This document shows positions 62,482 through 64,000 of a stretch of DNA of 64,000 bases, one piece after another; within the stretch, counting starts at the first letter, position 1, and each line of letters opens with the position of its first letter. Source of the stretch: Pseudomonas alcaligenes. Lineage in GTDB: Bacteria; Pseudomonadota; Gammaproteobacteria; Pseudomonadales; Pseudomonadaceae. Location of the stretch: the NCBI RefSeq assembly GCF_014490745.1, contig NZ_LZEU01000001.1, positions 3,933,501 through 3,997,500 on the forward strand. Direction: 5' to 3'. The notes beneath the pieces are model-generated. The model made no database searches. It saw only the letters and a program-made list of their open reading frames with translations, and had not been told where the DNA came from. The translations under genes and the position numbers were made by a program.

Positions 62482-64000
62482 CTATTCCAGAAGCAGGTGA
62501 CGGGCGAGGCTTTCGATGTAGTCCTCGTCCTGGCCATTGGGGTGGGCCTCGAAGGCCAGGTGCAGGTATTCGTGAGTCAGGTCGAGCCGATCCTGCAGCG
62601 ACAGCAGGCCGCGCACGTAGATGCGCCGGCGTTCGCGGTCGACATAGGGATTGCCGGACAGCAGGCGGCACACGGCGAACTGCGCGGTCTCGCTGTAGCC
62701 GGGCTCCTCATCCAGGCGCGTACGCCATTGCCGGCGCTGCGCCTGCAGCCAGTTCTCGGCGCTGTCCAGCGGCTGGCAGGCGGCCACCGGCTTGTCCCAG
62801 CGACTGAGGCTGGCCCGCGGGAAGGCACGGGCAAGGATGGCGTCGTAGCGCAGGCCGGATTCGGCCTGCTCGACCGCCTGGCTCCAGGCCAGGCGCTCGG
62901 GCCCGGGCAGATCGGAGTGATAAGTGACGACGCTGCCGGCCAGTACCAGGTCGGCGCTCCAGGCGGCGATGGCCCGCGCGGCAGTCGACGCCGGGCGCGG
63001 CGCCACCCGCTGGCTGGCGCTGCTGTCGCGGATCGCCAGGCATTCGCCACGCCGTTCGGCATTCTGCAGCAGATAGGTACGGATGGTGATCGCCAGGGCC
63101 TTGGCCGCCTCGGCCGGTTGCGCCGCCGCCTCGCGATCCAGCACCCGCGCCACATATTCCTCGCGACTCAGGTGGGCGACCAGATGCAGCTGCTCGCCCT
63201 GGCGTAGAAGAAACAGCTCGCCCGCGCTCTCGATGGGCAGGCGATTGCCGTTGGCGAACTCCACCTCGTAGTGACCATTCAGCACGCCGACGGCGGCGGC
63301 CTTGTCCTGCTGGCGCACCTGGCGCAGCGGATAACGGTCGAACAGCGCCACCTCCACGCACGTACCCGGCTCCTGCGGCCAGGGCGCCGGCAGGGTGCGC
63401 CCGAGCACCTCGGCATAGCCGTGCAGGATGCTCTGGCTGGTACCGGAACCGCCAGCCCACAACGGCGTGCCATCCACCAGCCAGCCGGCGAAACCGCCCT
63501 GGCGCGCCTGCGCGTCGCCATCGGCCAGCCAGCTCCAGGTCTTCACCCGCAGACGTCCCCCCAGGGCGCCAAGCGCGGCAGCATCCGGCGCATTCAGCGG
63601 TACGTCGAGCAATACCCGGCGCGCCTCGGCCTGGGCCGGCAGGCTGGCCAGGCTATCGAGCAGTTCATGCACCGGCACCCGCCGCTGTGGCTGCAACCGA
63701 TCGAGATCCAGCAACCAGGCCGGCGCCTGCTGCGCCTGCCAGTAGCGTTGCCAATCGGCAGGCTGCAAGCCCAGGCGCTGCGGGGCGAAATACAGGCCGC
63801 AGGACTTGGCCAGGGCCTGGTCGCGGTCGATGCGCTCGCCGGCCTGGCAGCAATAGACCTCCTCGCGATCCTGGCCGGTGCAGGTATAGCCGGGGTCGGC
63901 CTGGCGGTTGTCCACCAGGTAGGCGTAGACGAACAGTTTCCACAGGCTGCCCAACGGTGTATCCAGCTGCGCCGGCAGGCTGCCACGCGCCAGCACCTGC
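62482..64000 (-). CDS. magE: MagE-like DUF2300 (YfaQ) protein, 5' end outside window
   Basis: About 505 codons are visible, running off the right edge; the start is not in the window (the first in-frame GTG, 63996, is probably internal; residues below are numbered from it). Three regions are visible. First, S17-LWK-type SxxK, then ALAKSCG (62-67ish) and VKTWSW (151-156), in the order of PBP/beta-lactamase motifs SxxK, SxN, KTG. Second, EEYVARVLDRE with AAKALAITIRTYLL and a Q/T-rich stretch (about 279-365), resembling the SpoIID lytic transglycosylase. Third, HEYLH at 475-479 near the C-terminus. Homologs sit beside alpha-2-macroglobulin genes. Enzyme activity is inferred, not shown. Confidence 0.8.
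   Translation of the reverse strand, partial: QVLARGSLPAQLDTPLGSLWKLFVYAYLVDNRQADPGYTCTGQDREEVYCCQAGERIDRDQALAKSCGLYFAPQRLGLQPADWQRYWQAQQAPAWLLDLDRLQPQRRVPVHELLDSLASLPAQAEARRVLLDVPLNAPDAAALGALGGRLRVKTWSWLADGDAQARQGGFAGWLVDGTPLWAGGSGTSQSILHGYAEVLGRTLPAPWPQEPGTCVEVALFDRYPLRQVRQQDKAAAVGVLNGHYEVEFANGNRLPIESAGELFLLRQGEQLHLVAHLSREEYVARVLDREAAAQPAEAAKALAITIRTYLLQNAERRGECLAIRDSSASQRVAPRPASTAARAIAAWSADLVLAGSVVTYHSDLPGPERLAWSQAVEQAESGLRYDAILARAFPRASLSRWDKPVAACQPLDSAENWLQAQRRQWRTRLDEEPGYSETAQFAVCRLLSGNPYVDRERRRIYVRGLLSLQDRLDLTHEYLHLAFEAHPNGQDEDYIESLARHLLLE

Noticed and set aside
61688..64000. The mag genes as a new defence system
   Set aside because: The operon is a known alpha-2-macroglobulin locus in Pseudomonas; only the domain make-up of the DUF2300 protein is put forward as new.

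Overview
This window is a stretch of core chromosome from a Pseudomonas species. The evidence is gene order: with few gaps it follows the PA4416-PA4488 block of P. aeruginosa PAO1 (dcw cluster, rnpB, yra-type cluster, sspAB, petABC, rplM-rpsI, cysDNC, algW, his genes, murA, mla, kds/lpt, rpoN-hpf-ptsN-rapZ-npr, pmbA/tldD, mreBCD, gatCAB, mag). The proteins are typical Pseudomonas forms: CysNC fusion, short HisG, extended TrpS, AlgW. From memory of PAO1, two pieces are missing here: a lytic transglycosylase gene between cysD and the NIF3 gene, and the fumC/sod group between npr and pmbA. It is therefore a Pseudomonas other than P. aeruginosa; the species cannot be named from this window. There is no prophage, integrase, transposase, CRISPR array or tRNA.

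Layout. 1-6243 (minus): start of the division/cell-wall cluster mraZ-rsmH-ftsL-ftsI-murE-murF, all genes overlapping, with a promoter and a four-unit MraZ operator. 6452-6795: RNase P RNA. 6836-11268: rsmI, and divergently lpoA-yraN-gmhA-dolP. 11348-16166 (minus): sspB, sspA, the bc1 complex petABC, and ribosomal proteins S9 and L13. 16441-23607: mixed single genes (aldo-keto reductase, acyl-CoA dehydrogenase, GlxA-type regulator, zapE, trpS, hydrolase, DUF1043 protein). 23787-26604: sulfate activation cysDNC. 26737-28759: NIF3-like gene and algW. 28803-33653 (minus): ibaG-murA-hisG-hisD-hisC. 33782-36807 (minus): mlaFEDCB. 37051-44209 (plus): kdsD-kdsC-lptC-lptA-lptB, then rpoN-hpf-ptsN-rapZ-npr. 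44270-57228: pmbA, darP, and the long minus-strand series mreB-mreC-mreD-maf-rng-yhdP-nitrilase-tldD. 57447-61530 (plus): gatCAB, a small RlpA-like lipoprotein and a carboxymuconolactone-decarboxylase-like protein. 61688-64000 (minus): the end of an alpha-2-macroglobulin (mag) operon.

The common theme is the envelope: peptidoglycan synthesis and shape (mur, fts, mre, lpoA, rlpA, mag), LPS sugar and transport (gmhA, kds, lpt), phospholipid transport (mla, yhdP, dolP) and periplasmic stress sensing (algW). Respiration, sulfur assimilation, histidine synthesis and nitrogen/PTS regulation lie between these blocks.

The most interesting protein is the DUF2300 mag protein at the right edge. By eye it combines a penicillin-binding-protein-like SxxK region, a SpoIID-like region and an HEYLH metallopeptidase-like motif. 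Other points of note are the conserved mreC N-terminus that lies upstream of any standard start codon, a RegA/RoxR-type site before petABC, overlapping mreB/gatC promoters, a palindrome inside the rpoN promoter, and three palindromic repeat elements.
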